Numbered from the stretch's first letter, positions 10,546 to 22,509 are shown. The stretch is DNA of 64,000 nt from Lithodes maja (GCA_037953745.1 JBAKBP010001605.1:52501-116500), one strand, 5' to 3'. Numbers and translations are program-made. The notes: a model not told the origin generated them from the letters alone.

Positions 10546-12393
10546 TGTTACGACCGGGCACTCGGGTACACTAGGGCTCTTACACAGGACTCGAGTATGG
10601 CTCGCTGCCACAACGGAAACACACGATCCCAACCCCAGAGTACTGCCAGCCGAACAAAAAACGCCACTACCCTCCAGAGTTCTATCTGCTATAACGGGGT
10701 ATACAAGAACTCGGTACTAGCGTTTCACACAACAGACTAATAACAAGACGGGAGTTATCTAGTCTGGTCAACAATCAAACAAAGAAGAAAGTACTACAAC
10801 ACTAAAGAATAGTGTTGGCCGAAGCCGAAGTAATCCACCCTTGAACTAAGAACTTAAGAAGTCCTCCACCCTCTACTTCGGATCGGCACTATTACGTTAC
10901 GTTAAACAATAGTCCTCGAGCATCAAGCAAGGAATCTTCTGATAAGTTAGATGCTTCTCGAATACTCATAAGAAGTAAGTATCGGATTTTGAACAGCAAT
11001 TTAATGAATAACTCACTGGTAATTAAAGGCTTTAAATTGACATAAGAAGAATTATAAGAATAAGAATAAGCAATAGGATATGGCAAACATTAAGAAGAAG
11101 TACTCCGACAATGCACTGGCAATAGCCTACTAAGATTGTGCTCGTGGGCCACTAATCTCTGAAGTAGCTAAGCGTGCCACACATGAAATCAATAGTGCAT
11201 AAACAATAATATACATAAGGAGAAGCTTCAATACTATGCTGTATCTGCTGGTCGAGCAAAGTCTAGCTGGGATACATAAGGTTAAGAGACAATGGCTGAG
11301 CAAGCGGCTCGTAGCCTAGCGAGGTCCTTAAGACTGTGCGGCCAAATTACGTTAATTGACGGGATGCTCGCTTGAGAGATCCAGATCACTAGTATCTGGT
11401 TCTCTCCTGGCGATCCTCTCAAAGTCAAGCAAATGAGATAGCACAGTGTTGGGTGGCAGAGGCAAAAGCCCTCACTCGCAACACAGTGCTAAACTCCCAC
11501 GGTACACAGTCAGAAAGACCACCTAGGCGTTCCACGTCTCCGTTGCAATTGTACTGGTTCAACCGCAACCTAGTACTCATAGGAAATCACAACTCAGAAA
11601 CCCCATCCCAGTCTAGCATTGCCTAAACCAGCAGAAAACAGGAACATGAATAATCGCACTCAGGGAAATGCATATACGAGTGCAACAAACATCAATCAAT
11701 CCTATTCTAGTTAACCCTTCCAAAAATAGGCTATCTAACAGGCACTTATCTCGTGAGAACTCAAGCGATAATACTTTGGCTGACTAAATCTGCACCAAAG
11801 GGGTCATTGGTTAAAAAGGGACGAGAAGAGAAGAAGATAGGCTGTTCAGAGAGTAGAGAAAGTTCACATCAGTCGGAAGAATATGGATAGTTGCAAGGGA
11901 TATGAGAAGTCGCTCTGCCTGATGAGTTCTAAAGAATTGTGGCGAGGACCTCTCCTTTTTATACTCGGCCCTCTAGTGAGCATATCGCCAACTACTAAGG
12001 ACCGCCCACTAGCAATCGTTACGTAATATTCTCTCTCAATCTGGGATCGACAAAGGATTTCCCACGCGCTGAGAGGGAGGAGGGAGGAGGGAGGGAGGCC
12101 TACCTACCTCGTGGCGCGCTCACGGGCCGTCGTTACATAACTCTCTCTCTTCTCCTCATCATTACATATAAGTCCCACACACAATACTTATAACTAATGA
12201 TATAAAATAGAACTCGTTGACTCAGATGAAAACAAAATACATATTTATAATACTTATAGTACAACGGCTCACATAAACTAAGTTAGGAAACTCTACACAG
12301 ACTACAGCCAAAGTTCCTGCCCTGACGATCCTAGCGAGAGTGGGGCCTGACTGGGCGTTCTGTACAGCATGCTCATACTCGACATGCGTCACA
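10546..12393 (-). repeat. 3' LTR of element B
   Basis: 1848 bp, bounded by tgttacg and gcgtcaca on the plus strand and essentially identical to 18258-20105. It contains a short ORF (10892-11086) that recurs in the other LTR. It is non-coding as far as I can tell. Confidence 0.97.
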
Positions 12394-12401
12394 CCTCCCC
12401 C
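12394..12401 (-). other. Polypurine tract of element B
   Basis: On the minus strand aaaatcttgggggagg directly precedes the 3' LTR. Element C has aaaatcttgggggggc at the same position, which supports its role as second-strand primer. Confidence 0.75.
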
Positions 12402-12906
12402 AAGATTTTACTTGCTCAACCCTGAGCTAAAATCTGATATACAGAACCCCATCAAACCCCTCACACCCAGCGACCGCATGGCACTAAAACAACGCTGAGT
12501 TTATCACTAAAACACATCTTATAAAAAAAAAAATTCACATTTCATAACTCCTCCCAACAATAGTAAAAGACATAATATCATGCTCCCAGAGCGAGCTTAC
12601 AGCAGCTCAGCCGTTTGATAGTTCGTGGACTACTCAAACTCTATAGGCTATGACAAACTTATACAATTATCTATATCAAAAAGAAAGAGTTTTTATATGA
12701 TTTTTATATTTTAATATGTTTTTTCCGGCTGCACTATAAGGGCAGCCTATTTTCTTCTATACCAAACGCTCAACAATCCTGCTTTACGACCCAATACGCT
12801 GGGCTACAACCGCGAGCCAACGAGCACCAAGCGCAAAATACTACTCAAACTAAAGCAGGAGGCTACCCGTGTGTCAATCTCTCCGGGATCATACACCTGT
12901 GATAGC

Positions 12907-14958
12907 CTACGACTGATCATCTACCCTCGATAAACAATCCGCGATCACATTGTCACATCCCGCATTATGACGGATGTCCAGGTTATACTCCTGCAACATC
13001 AAAGACCACCTGGTCAGTCTCATATTGCGATTGTGAAATTGATTTAGGAATCTCAAAGGGTGATGATCAGTGTAGATAACCACGACTGGGCCATAGGCTG
13101 GAACATACACCTCGAAGTGCCTGAGCGACAGCACAATCGCCAGTAATTCCTTTTCTATTGTAGAATAGTTCTTTTGTGCAGCATTGAACTTCTTAGAAAA
13201 GAAACTTACTGGGTGTTCCACACCTTCATTGTCTGTCTGTAGCAAGACGGCACCAGCCCCTACACCACTAGCATCTGTTGCCAGCTGAAAAGGCCTGTTA
13301 AAGTCTGGGGCCCTGAGTATCGGGTGAGTACACAGCAAATGCTTCACCAAATTAAAAGCCTTTTCACACTCAGGCGCCCACAAAAACTTTTTGTCTTTAG
13401 ATAACAAATCTGTGAGAGGTGCCAACACCGTGGAGTAACCTTTTATAAAGCGTCTGTAGTAGCCTATCATACCCAAGAATCTCATAATCTGCTTCTTGGT
13501 GGTTGGGTGCGGAAATTTATTGATAGCCTGTACCTTGTTCTGAGGAGGGCACACCTGTCCCCTTCCCACTACAAACCCAAGGTACTGCACAGTGGCTTTT
13601 ACGAAGTCACACTTTGCCAAATTTACTACCAGACCTGCTTCACTAAGTTTCCGGAACAAGGTCTCCAGGTGCTCACAATGGCTCTCAAAGTCGTCATCAT
13701 AAATGATTACATCGTCCAAGTATACGGTGCAATTTGGAATGTCCTTGACAATTTCATTCATCAGGTTCTGAAACGTTGCTGGTGCATTCTTAAGTCCGTA
13801 AGGCATAACATTACACCGGTAAGTACTCCCGTCCACCACAAAACCACATACCTCTTTAGCACGCTCGGACAAAGGTACTTGCCAGTAACCTTTTACTAAA
13901 TCTACTTTAGACAAAAACCGAGCATTACCAATTTTATCAACACTATCATCAACCCGAGGAAGAGGATATGGGTTAGTTGGAGTCAAACCGTTTAGCCTAC
14001 GGAAATCAATACAGAAGCGTACCTTGCCATCTGGCTTAGGCTGCAGTGTTACGGGGGAAGTCCATTTAACGGTGCCTTTCTCTATCAACCCTCTACCGAG
14101 CATATACTCCAACTCATCCCTCAGAGCGGGTAGTTTTATGGGGGGCACACGGTACGGGATTGACTTAAAGGGTAGATGGTCCCCCACGTCAACATCATGC
14201 ATAGCCTGAGTAGTGAGGCCTGGGTGTTCAGCAAATACAGTGGGGTATGAACCGAGCAACTGACGGATAGCTTCAAACTGCGGCTCAGGCAAATGAGCTA
14301 TAGCCTCGTCAGCCCTTAGGCTCGAGTTCCCCGCCCACTGATCCGCTGAAACATGGTGATCCCAGCTATCCTCCTCTGAAGCTTGACTGTCCCCCTCTCC
14401 TTCTCCACCACGGCCGCAACAAGCCAACACAGGGACAGTGAGAGGCTCAGAGGGGCGCCTCACATACTCTTTTATCAGGTTCACGTGACATAACTGGTTC
14501 TTTTTCCTCCGGTCTGGAGTGGCAACAAGGTAATCTAGGTCCGAAATTTTCTCCACAATTTTATAGGGTCCAGTATACTTCGCAGACAAGGGGTTACCAA
14601 CCAAAGGCAACAAAATTAATACCTCTTGTCCTACAATGAACTTCCGGAGCTTCACTTTGCGATCATACCTGTCCTTCATTAAAGCTTGTGATCCTGTTAA
14701 ATTCCGACCTGCCATCTCCAGACTCTTAAGCATGCGCTCACGGCTTTCAAACACATACTTTAACAAGGAACAAGGCTGCACAGTTCCTTCCCAAATTTCC
14801 CGCAGCATATTAAGGGGGCCCCTGACGCGGTGTCCAAAAATCAGCTCGTTTGGACTAAATCCCAGGCTCTCACCAGGCACTTCCCGAGCAGCAAACAGTA
14901 CATACGGCAATCCAAGATCCCAATCTCTTCCGTTGTCAGCACAATAACACCTGAGCAT
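12907..14958 (-). pseudogene. Element B pol, second half: integrase end, RT and RNase H
   Basis: 683 residues continue the polyprotein after a single in-frame TAA (14962-14964). In order they hold the rest of integrase (MLRCYCADNGRDWDLGLPYV, FSPNELIFGHRVRGPL), its C-terminal segment (KYTGPYKIVEKISDLDYLVA), a linker, RT (KWTSPVTLQPKPDGKVRFCI, RT active site VYLDDVIIYDDD) and RNase H (FQLATDASGVGAGAV, YTDHHPLRFLNQ). It ends DCLSRVDDQS. An isolated start at 14958 is unlikely to be used; the segment would need readthrough of the stop. Translation otherwise shows no damage. Identity to the matching part of element C is high by eye. Confidence 0.9.
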
Positions 14959-14961
14959 GCT

Positions 14962-17900
14962 TTAAAGGGTGGCATGCCACCGCTCAAGCACCCCTTGGCT
15001 CTCAGGGTGATACGCTGACGATACCACCGCCCGTATCCCATGCTGTTGCATTGTTTGCTTAAAGAGATTGGAGGTGAAATTGGACCCCTGGTCAGACTGA
15101 ATCTCCTCCGGGTACCCGTACCTTGAAAAGTACCACAACAAGTTACTGACTACCGTCTTAGCCATGCCGTTTTTCATGGGGTATGCATCGGGGTATCTAG
15201 TGGCAACATCCATGATGGTTAACAAAAATTTATTACCAGCCTTTGTGGGAGGGAGTGGACCAACCATGTCAACAACAATCTTACTAAAAGGTGGCCCAAT
15301 TACAGGAATAGGGTGCAACGGAGCTTTAGGAATAACTTGGTTTGGTTTCCCGACCCGTTGACAAATATCACATGAGTTTATCCATGACTGCACATGAGAC
15401 TTCATCCCCGGCCACCAAAACAACTTCCCCAAAGCCGCCACCGTTTTTCTTACCCCCAAATGTCCTGCCAGCGGTGTGTCATGCGGCAAACTCAGTAGGC
15501 TATCCCTGCACTCCCGCGGCACCACCAACTGGTCCACTACTCCGGACCCCTTTTTCCAGCTACGGTTAGGGTCTTGAAAACGCCGATAGAGGATGCCATC
15601 TAAATAAAAAAAATCTCCCGGCTGTGCATCACCGTCCTCGTCGAGCTCCACAGCTCCATTAGCACACGTTTGGAGCTCAGGGTCCTCCAGCTGCAACCGA
15701 CGTATATCTGAGGGTGCCAAGCGATCTAACTGCTCCCGGAGCAATGCATGACCCTCCCCGATACTGGGCTGCTCCCTCTGTCTCTCTCGATGTTCATAAC
15801 GTTGCTGTCGTGGAGACTCGTCATGCCCAGCCTCGTCACTCTCGATGACAGGCCCAGGGGCTACTCCAGAACTAAGTAATGGTGCTAATACTGAATCACC
15901 CAGGAGAGCCGCCGAGTCAAAACTCTTAAAACCAACTCCAGCTTTAGCCTCCTCCTGTTGATCGTTCCTCTGCTGGTCTGAAGACGGAGGACTAGGCTGT
16001 GACACTTTAGCTGCCCGAGCTCGGGTGACAGCACACGCCATGGGTTGTGCCTGGCACCGCTCGACCCACTCTCGCTCTTCCCTACTCACGTCGGCCGGCC
16101 TCTCGGCAACGACTAAGGGTAGAACCTCAGAAGCGGGCATTGCAAAGTCGTTGCCGAGAAGAAGGTCGACGCCCTCCACTGGCAGTTTCTCCACAATCCC
16201 AACATCCAATTCACGTGCCACACCATCCACCTCCAACTCCAATCGCACCAGCGGGTATGACCGAGTTGCATTAATACCCTGCACCACTACCACCCGAGCC
16301 GCATATATAGGGTAGCCAGTCAAGTTTTTCATCAAAGTCTGGGAAGCACCTGTATCACGCAAGACCTCTACTCCATGCTTGCGCCCCGCCCACATCACGC
16401 AACCCCGTCCTCTATGGTCGCAAAAAACATCCTGAGCAGGGTTCGAGCCTCCCAGGTGCTTCTGCACTGGCTGTGCCTCAGCCTCTGACGAACTGCCCCG
16501 GGCAAACTCAGAAGACTTCAGAGACACACCAATGTTGCAGGCCAAAGACACAGCTGCTGTAGGTGGTTTGCTAGGACAGACTCTTGCAAAGTGCCCCTTT
16601 TTATGACATTGATAACACTCTAACTCCCCTTTGGGCTTCCCTTGGTACTGGGAAGGGCCCGGCCCCTTCTTAAATGGGACGGTGCTAGTCTTGTGGTCAG
16701 TCTTGGTATCGTAACTCTTGTACTTGTTTGCATAAGATATATTACTAACTCGGGGGGGTGGGGCGTCACGCCCCTTGTTACCTGCCTCACTACGCTGGGC
16801 AGACCCGCACCCACGAATTAATGATAGCCGGAGGTCAGCCATCTCAGCTGCCTCCTGTAGAGTTTTTGGATTCTTTTCTTTAATAGTTAAAGTCATTTCT
16901 GCACCTGTACACTTATAAAACTGCTCGAGCAGAAACAGCTCAGTCAACTGTTCGGCCGTCTCAGCTTTCTCAGAACGTGTCCAGTTTGTAAGTGCATCTT
17001 TTAAGTCCCGGGCATGTTCAAGAAAGGTCGCCTCCCTAGTCTTCGTAACACCCCGAAACTTCAATCGATATGTTTCTGGTTGCAACTCGTATGCCCGTAG
17101 GACAGCTCTCTTCAATTCTGGGTAGTCAATGCAAGACTCTAAAGGCAGTGCATCATAAGCCTTCAGACCCTTACCCGTAAGTCTTGAGGAGACCAGAGCT
17201 GCCCACTTCTCTTCAGGCCAATTATGCTCCCTACACTTCTTCTCAAAACGATTAAAAAATTCTGTGACTTCAGTTTCACTAAATGCCGGCACCAACTTGA
17301 CTAAGTGGGACAAGGACTGTTCTCTTACTTGGCCCTCACGGCCCATCCGAATCCCTGTCGACTCTGCACGAGTCTTATCTAAATCTATTTGAGCACAATA
17401 TTTCTCTGAGTCGTACCTAAGCTCAGCCTCTTGCCTCCTGGTTTCATTCTCCGCCTCAATCTCATGCTGCTTCTCCTGCTTCCTAGCCTCAATCTCGTGC
17501 CTCCTAGTCTCATTCTCCTGCCTCCTGGTCTCAGCCTCAATCTCATACTTCCTAGACTCAATTTTAGCAAGCTCAAGTCTAAATATCATATCTGGAGACA
17601 GGCAGGAAGAGGGAGCTGCCACTACTGAAGGAGGGGGGGCAAGAACTGGGGAACCACCATACGCACCGCCCGAGGGCCCTCCAATCTTCCAATTCTCATC
17701 CCTCTGTGGGAGAGTGCTAACCTCCGGCAACTGAGTGGACGGCACTGTGGGAGTCGAGTGAGAGGGGATCTGGGGAGGAACCCCCCCAAACGCCCTCTCC
17801 TCCGAAACCCCATGTCGCCCACGCAACACCCAGGAAATCAGCTCCCCCTTGGACATCCCTCCTACATTGGATCTGCCCAAAACCTTGGCTATCAGGTGCA

Positions 17901-18075
17901 AGCCATAAATATTCACCCCAGTCAACCTCTCCTCCGTGACATGGTACTGCTTACTCACAAAAAGTCTAGCATCCTCCTCACTAGTTACTAACGGCACCTC
18001 CTCAAATGGCATCTCTCGCTCCTCGTCAGTACTAGGGCACGACATACTGAAGTTCACAAAAAATTCTCGAGACAA
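14962..18075 (-). CDS. Element B gag-protease-integrase polyprotein, ends at a nonsense codon
   Basis: 1037 residues start at the ATG 183 bp inside the 5' LTR (MSREFFVNFSMSCPSTDEER). A coiled-coil stretch rich in ETRRQE/HEIEA repeats lies at about residues 165-215. A capsid-like domain begins SLSHLVKLVPAFSETEVTEF. The zinc knuckle is CYQCHKKGHFARVC. Protease has LRDTGASQTLM and LLLGNDFAMP. Integrase has HDTPLAGHLGVRKTVAALGK with CDICQ, then the catalytic residues in VVDMVGPLPP, IQSDQGSNF and ESQGVLERW. The frame ends in WHATL-stop; element C has Lys in place of the stop. Both catalytic Asp and the Glu of integrase lie before the stop. It would still produce gag, protease and most of integrase, but no RT. 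Integrase before RT is the Copia-like order. Confidence 0.92.
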   Translation of the reverse strand: MSREFFVNFSMSCPSTDEEREMPFEEVPLVTSEEDARLFVSKQYHVTEERLTGVNIYGLHLIAKVLGRSNVGGMSKGELISWVLRGRHGVSEERAFGGVPPQIPSHSTPTVPSTQLPEVSTLPQRDENWKIGGPSGGAYGGSPVLAPPPSVVAAPSSCLSPDMIFRLELAKIESRKYEIEAETRRQENETRRHEIEARKQEKQHEIEAENETRRQEAELRYDSEKYCAQIDLDKTRAESTGIRMGREGQVREQSLSHLVKLVPAFSETEVTEFFNRFEKKCREHNWPEEKWAALVSSRLTGKGLKAYDALPLESCIDYPELKRAVLRAYELQPETYRLKFRGVTKTREATFLEHARDLKDALTNWTRSEKAETAEQLTELFLLEQFYKCTGAEMTLTIKEKNPKTLQEAAEMADLRLSLIRGCGSAQRSEAGNKGRDAPPPRVSNISYANKYKSYDTKTDHKTSTVPFKKGPGPSQYQGKPKGELECYQCHKKGHFARVCPSKPPTAAVSLACNIGVSLKSSEFARGSSSEAEAQPVQKHLGGSNPAQDVFCDHRGRGCVMWAGRKHGVEVLRDTGASQTLMKNLTGYPIYAARVVVVQGINATRSYPLVRLELEVDGVARELDVGIVEKLPVEGVDLLLGNDFAMPASEVLPLVVAERPADVSREEREWVERCQAQPMACAVTRARAAKVSQPSPPSSDQQRNDQQEEAKAGVGFKSFDSAALLGDSVLAPLLSSGVAPGPVIESDEAGHDESPRQQRYEHRERQREQPSIGEGHALLREQLDRLAPSDIRRLQLEDPELQTCANGAVELDEDGDAQPGDFFYLDGILYRRFQDPNRSWKKGSGVVDQLVVPRECRDSLLSLPHDTPLAGHLGVRKTVAALGKLFWWPGMKSHVQSWINSCDICQRVGKPNQVIPKAPLHPIPVIGPPFSKIVVDMVGPLPPTKAGNKFLLTIMDVATRYPDAYPMKNGMAKTVVSNLLWYFSRYGYPEEIQSDQGSNFTSNLFKQTMQQHGIRAVVSSAYHPESQGVLERWHATL

Positions 18076-18242
18076 AAGTGTTAAACTCCCTTATGTAAGC
18101 ACTAATTACTAAATTAACTGGAGTCTCTTAAATGCTCTCCTAATTGCCTTACAAAAAAAAATATTCTTCAATATGCACGCTAAAGTACGAACAAACAAAT
18201 GTTGTACAACTCTGCAAAAATTATACTGTTCACAAAATCCTA

Positions 18243-18255
18243 AGCAAGGTCGCCA
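18243..18255 (-). other. Primer-binding site of element B
   Basis: On the minus strand TGGCGACCTTGCTTA begins two bases inside the 5' LTR. The first eight bases match the tRNA-Arg-type site of elements A and C. Confidence 0.7.
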
Positions 18256-18257
18256 TT

Positions 18258-20105
18258 TGTTACGACCGGGCACTCGGGTACACTAGGGCTCTTACACAGG
18301 ACTCGAGTATGGCTCGCTGCCACAACGGAAACACACGATCCCAACCCCAGAGTACTGCCAGCCGAACAAAAAACGCCACTACCCTCCAGAGTTCTATCTG
18401 CTATAACGGGGTATACAAGAACTCGGTACTAGCGTTTCACACAACAGACTAATAACAAGACGGGAGTTATCTAGTCTGGTCAACAATCAAACAAAGAAGA
18501 AAGTACTACAACACTAAAGAATAGTGTTGGCCGAAGCCGAAGTAATCCACCCTTGAACTAAGAACTTAAGAAGTCCTCCACCCTCTACTTCGGATCGGCA
18601 CTATTACGTTACGTTAAACAATAGTCCTCGAGCATCAAGCAAGGAATCTTCTGATAAGTTAGATGCTTCTCGAATACTCATAAGAAGTAAGTATCGGATT
18701 TTGAACAGCAATTTAATGAATAACTCACTGGTAATTAAAGGCTTTAAATTGACATAAGAAGAATTATAAGAATAAGAATAAGCAATAGGATATGGCAAAC
18801 ATTAAGAAGAAGTACTCCGACAATGCACTGGCAATAGCCTACTAAGATTGTGCTCGTGGGCCACTAATCTCTGAAGTAGCTAAGCGTGCCACACATGAAA
18901 TCAATAGTGCATAAACAATAATATACATAAGGAGAAGCTTCAATACTATGCTGTATCTGCTGGTCGAGCAAAGTCTAGCTGGGATACATAAGGTTAAGAG
19001 ACAATGGCTGAGCAAGCGGCTCGTAGCCTAGCGAGGTCCTTAAGACTGTGCGGCCAAATTACGTTAATTGACGGGATGCTCGCTTGAGAGATCCAGATCA
19101 CTAGTATCTGGTTCTCTCCTGGCGATCCTCTCAAAGTCAAGCAAATGAGATAGCACAGTGTTGGGTGGCAGAGGCAAAAGCCCTCACTCGCAACACAGTG
19201 CTAAACTCCCACGGTACACAGTCAGAAAGACCACCTAGGCGTTCCACGTCTCCGTTGCAATTGTACTGGTTCAACCGCAACCTAGTACTCATAGGAAATC
19301 ACAACTCAGAAACCCCATCCCAGTCTAGCATTGCCTAAACCAGCAGAAAACAGGAACATGAATAATCGCACACAGGGAAATGCATATACGAGTGCAACAA
19401 ACATCAATCAATCCTATTCTAGTTAACCCTTCCAAAAATAGGCTATCTAACAGGCACTTATCTCGTGAGAACTCAAGCGATAATACTTTGGCTGACTAAA
19501 TCTGCACCAAAGGGGTCATTGGTTAAAAAGGGACGAGAAGAGAAGAAGATAGGCTGTTCAGAGAGTAGAGAAAGTTCACATCAGTCGGAAGAATATGGAT
19601 AGTTGCAAGGGATATGAGAAGTCGCTCTGCCTGATGAGTTCTAAAGAATTGTGGCGAGGACCTCTCCTTTTTATACTCGGCCCTCTAGTGAGCATATCGC
19701 CAACTACTAAGGACCGCCCACTAGCAATCGTTACGTAATATTCTCTCTCAATCTGGGATCGACAAAGGATTTCCCACGCGCTGAGAGGGAGGAGGGAGGA
19801 GGGAGGGAGGCCTACCTACCTCGTGGCGCGCTCACGGGCCGTCGTTACATAACTCTCTCTCTTCTCCTCATCATTACATATAAGTCCCACACACAATACT
19901 TATAACTAATGATATAAAATAGAACTCGTTGACTCAGATGAAAACAAAATACATATTTATAATACTTATAGTACAACGGCTCACATAAACTAAGTTAGGA
20001 AACTCTACACAGACTACAGCCAAAGTTCCTGCCCTGACGATCCTAGCGAGAGTGGGGCCTGACTGGGCGTTCTGTACAGCATGCTCATACTCGACATGCG
20101 TCACA
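18258..20105 (-). repeat. 5' LTR of element B
   Basis: 1848 bp, the partner of 10546-12393. In element orientation it is the promoter-bearing LTR. Plus-strand attacaTATAAGtcc at about 19872-19884 gives no sense-strand TATA box, so the promoter is not obvious. Confidence 0.97.
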
Positions 20106-20109
20106 AACA

Positions 20110-21060
20110 TAATATGTCTGGGGGAGGGGACTACAAACCCTCCGACACAAAAACATTAATAAAAACACAAATATTATATCTTTCATCTCGATACTTTTAG
20201 GGTATAATCAAATGATCAATGCCGACTTTGTGGGAGCATGAGAATGTGATACGTCATGACATCAGGACGTCATGATATGATGATGTCACAACTTCCTGCG
20301 GTCTTATTATTTGTCCTAGAGACACCTGCTGTTACATGTAAATACTGTAATACCATACGAAGAGCGTGTAATTTCGCTTTTCTTAAAATTTCAATACATC
20401 GTGAGATATCGAGGTCATAACATTTACGTCGTGTACATTGCGATTTTCATATGCTATTCTCCTATGTTGAAAGAAGCATTTTAGACAAAACAAATATCAT
20501 GATATTTTGGACTGGGTATTGGTCGAGCAGCATAGTTGTAAGAGTGTTGAATGAAATTGTATCATCATAGTGTATATAATATAATCGTGATAATAGATTG
20601 TGACTGTGAAATATTTAGCTCAGTTGTATAGTGCATGTGCACCTGTAGAAAGTCAAATTGGGTCGCAGTGTATACCCCAACCTTGACCTCATTAATTGTT
20701 CTGTTAATCACAGAGGGAAAAACGCCCAGTCATGCAGGAATAAAGTACCGTTAACTGCAGTTCCAAGTTTTTGCAACTCCACATGAAGAGAGTCAAGAAT
20801 TAACCAGATTACTTGGGACTCTACGTGTAAGAATCTCTTGCTTATTAAGTATTTCCCCAAGCATATATTATACTCAGTACAAACCATAAAGCTAGAATAG
20901 AAATGCCCTCTGAACAGTCGCTATGATCAGTGTAAACAGGGAGATATTACTTGTGTAAAGTATAATTTATCTGAAGTCTGTGTTCACCTTGTATCTTATA
21001 ATGAAGTTCGTAATTGATGATCTCCCTTGGTAACTCAGTAATTGTAATTGAAAGAGTAAT
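20110..21060. other. AT-rich non-coding sequence
   Basis: I see no ORF, RNA gene or repeat of note between the element B target site and the promoter-like segment. Confidence 0.4.
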
Positions 21061-21490
21061 TCTGTCAGCCAATCAGAAGGCAGGATTAACTCAGGTGTGC
21101 CTGCAAGATTTGCCTTCTATTTCTTCTTCGTGGGAACGCCTTGGCACCTCCACGCTCTTAGCCAATCACAGGCCACCTAGGACGCACCAAGAGTGTCACC
21201 TCACCTTACAAACGCCCGGCTCATAACTTACCCTCAGTTCACATCCGTATATTCTATTCCTGTAGAAAACGTTCAAATACAATGCTGCCACCCTCTTACT
21301 CCCGTCAGCCACTAAAGAACGTCACAAATAAGCTTCCGGAAAGATATTACTATGAGAGACGGCAAATGGGAGCTCTTGCAGTTCAAAGCGACCGGGCTGA
21401 CACAAACCTACCCGAGCGCGCGTCTCAGCCAATAACAGGCCCGCGTTGCGCCGGGGGCGGGTATAAAGAGATGTGGGCGGAGACAGAGTC
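21061..21490 (+). promoter_or_regulatory. Candidate RNA polymerase II promoter: three CCAAT boxes, GC box and TATA box
   Basis: Three CCAAT boxes share a close context: tcagCCAATcaga (about 21067), tagCCAATcacagg (about 21160) and cagCCAATaacagg (about 21427). They precede a GC-rich segment gccgggggcggg and GTATAAAG (about 21460). The predicted start lies near 21490. The segment is much richer in G+C than its surroundings. No clear coding exon follows: the ORF at 21282-21554 overlaps the TATA box and has no recognisable domain. It may be the promoter of an LTR, a non-coding transcript or a host first exon. Confidence 0.4.
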
Positions 21491-22059
21491 ACCTGCCTGG
21501 AGCACGTTGGCCCACTCTAAGCCGAAACTCACTACTTACCCTCCTTGGCATTAACAGGGAGATAAAGAACAAGATTGTTCCTGACCTCCAACACCCGAGC
21601 CTGAATACAAGAAGAGGCGAGAGCAGCTACCCAGCCCACCCTCAGCTCAGAAACACCAACAGTATCCTGACGCATGCCGACACACCGCCTGCGTACATAC
21701 AATTAGTCAAGCGGATACGGGACTGCAACCATGTGGTCGACAGAAGTGAACGAAAGGACCAGATGTATTTGCCACCCTTGAAGTGGTAGACAAGGAGCAA
21801 GAATCCCCCCCCCCTACCCCCCCCCCCCCCATACTTTATTAAAGGACTCTTAAGGGCCCAAACACACTAAAGAGAGAAAGAGAATTTGCTAGACAGAGGC
21901 CTTTTCTCCCACCAATAAATATATGTGTTCTTATAGGACAACCAAAGAGAAAAAATATTAGATAATTGAAACAATACACAAATAATGTGTTGAGAGATAA
22001 GTTTTCATTGTCAGTAAGGCACTTTCCAGTTAGCTAGTAATAGCACAGGATCTTCTAGG

Positions 22060-22062
<3 letters not shown>
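21491..22062. other. Non-coding sequence with an interrupted poly(C) tract
   Basis: This is the possible 5' transcribed region of the preceding promoter. It holds a C-rich run with one TA interruption at 21805-21830 and no supportable ORF. Confidence 0.4.

Positions 22063-22064
<2 letters not shown>

Positions 22065-22112
<48 letters not shown>
22065..22112. repeat. TA dinucleotide microsatellite
   Basis: An uninterrupted (TA)n run. Confidence 0.95.
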
Positions 22113-22116
<4 letters not shown>

Positions 22117-22375
22117 TATATAGTTCAATGTGGAGATTGAAAACCAGGGAGATTTCGCGAACAATAATAGAGAGATATTAGTTGACTAAGTTTATGTAAC
22201 TGAGACAAAAGGGGCACAATACCCAGTTCTCCGGGAGTCTAGGACTAAGGTTAAAAAGGTAAATAAAGTAATGAAATTCACTAGCCATGTGAAATAGAAA
22301 GGTAGTATTTGCTTTAGGAGAGACCTAGCTGGAGAAATAGTTAGGAAAGGGGAGCTATTTCCTGACCTTTTGGAC

Positions 22376-22377
<2 letters not shown>

Positions 22378-22414
<37 letters not shown>

Positions 22415-22440
22415 AGAAAACATTCTTTATTAATTAGATA
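22378..22440 (-). mobile_element. 3' end of a poly(A) retrocopy, minus strand
   Basis: A run of 34 T (22378-22411) is, on the minus strand, a poly(A) tail. Fourteen bases upstream of it on that strand is AATAAA (22426-22431). A polyadenylation signal at this distance from an A tail is the signature of a reverse-transcribed polyadenylated RNA: a processed pseudogene or poly(A) LINE/SINE. The body should extend rightwards from 22412, but I recognise no coding sequence there before the minisatellite. Confidence 0.55.
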
Positions 22441-22509
22441 TTCACCTCGTCGTCAGCATGTTTTCGATCGCGCATAATATAATATAATATAATATATTAT
22501 AATAAAGTA

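Larger units (their letters stand above)
10542..20109 (-). mobile_element. Gypsy element B (Gmr1-like), complete with two LTRs and AACA flanks
   Basis: A complete minus-strand LTR retrotransposon. The LTRs are 10546-12393 and 18258-20105, each 1848 bp, beginning TGTGACGCATG and ending CGTAACA in element orientation. Both flanks read AACA (10542-10545 and 20106-20109), a 4-bp target duplication. The internal region holds a primer-binding site, gag-protease-integrase (14962-18075), RT-RNase H (12907-14958) and a polypurine tract. I found only one LTR difference (a T/A at about 11662 versus 19372), so the insertion is very recent. One nonsense codon splits the polyprotein. Confidence 0.95.

Noticed and set aside
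10892..11086. 64-codon ORF repeated at 18604-18798
   Set aside because: It lies in both LTRs of element B, so duplication reflects the LTRs; no recognisable features.
21282..21554. 90-codon ORF across the TATA box at 21460
   Set aside because: It spans the predicted promoter and would start before it; no known domain.
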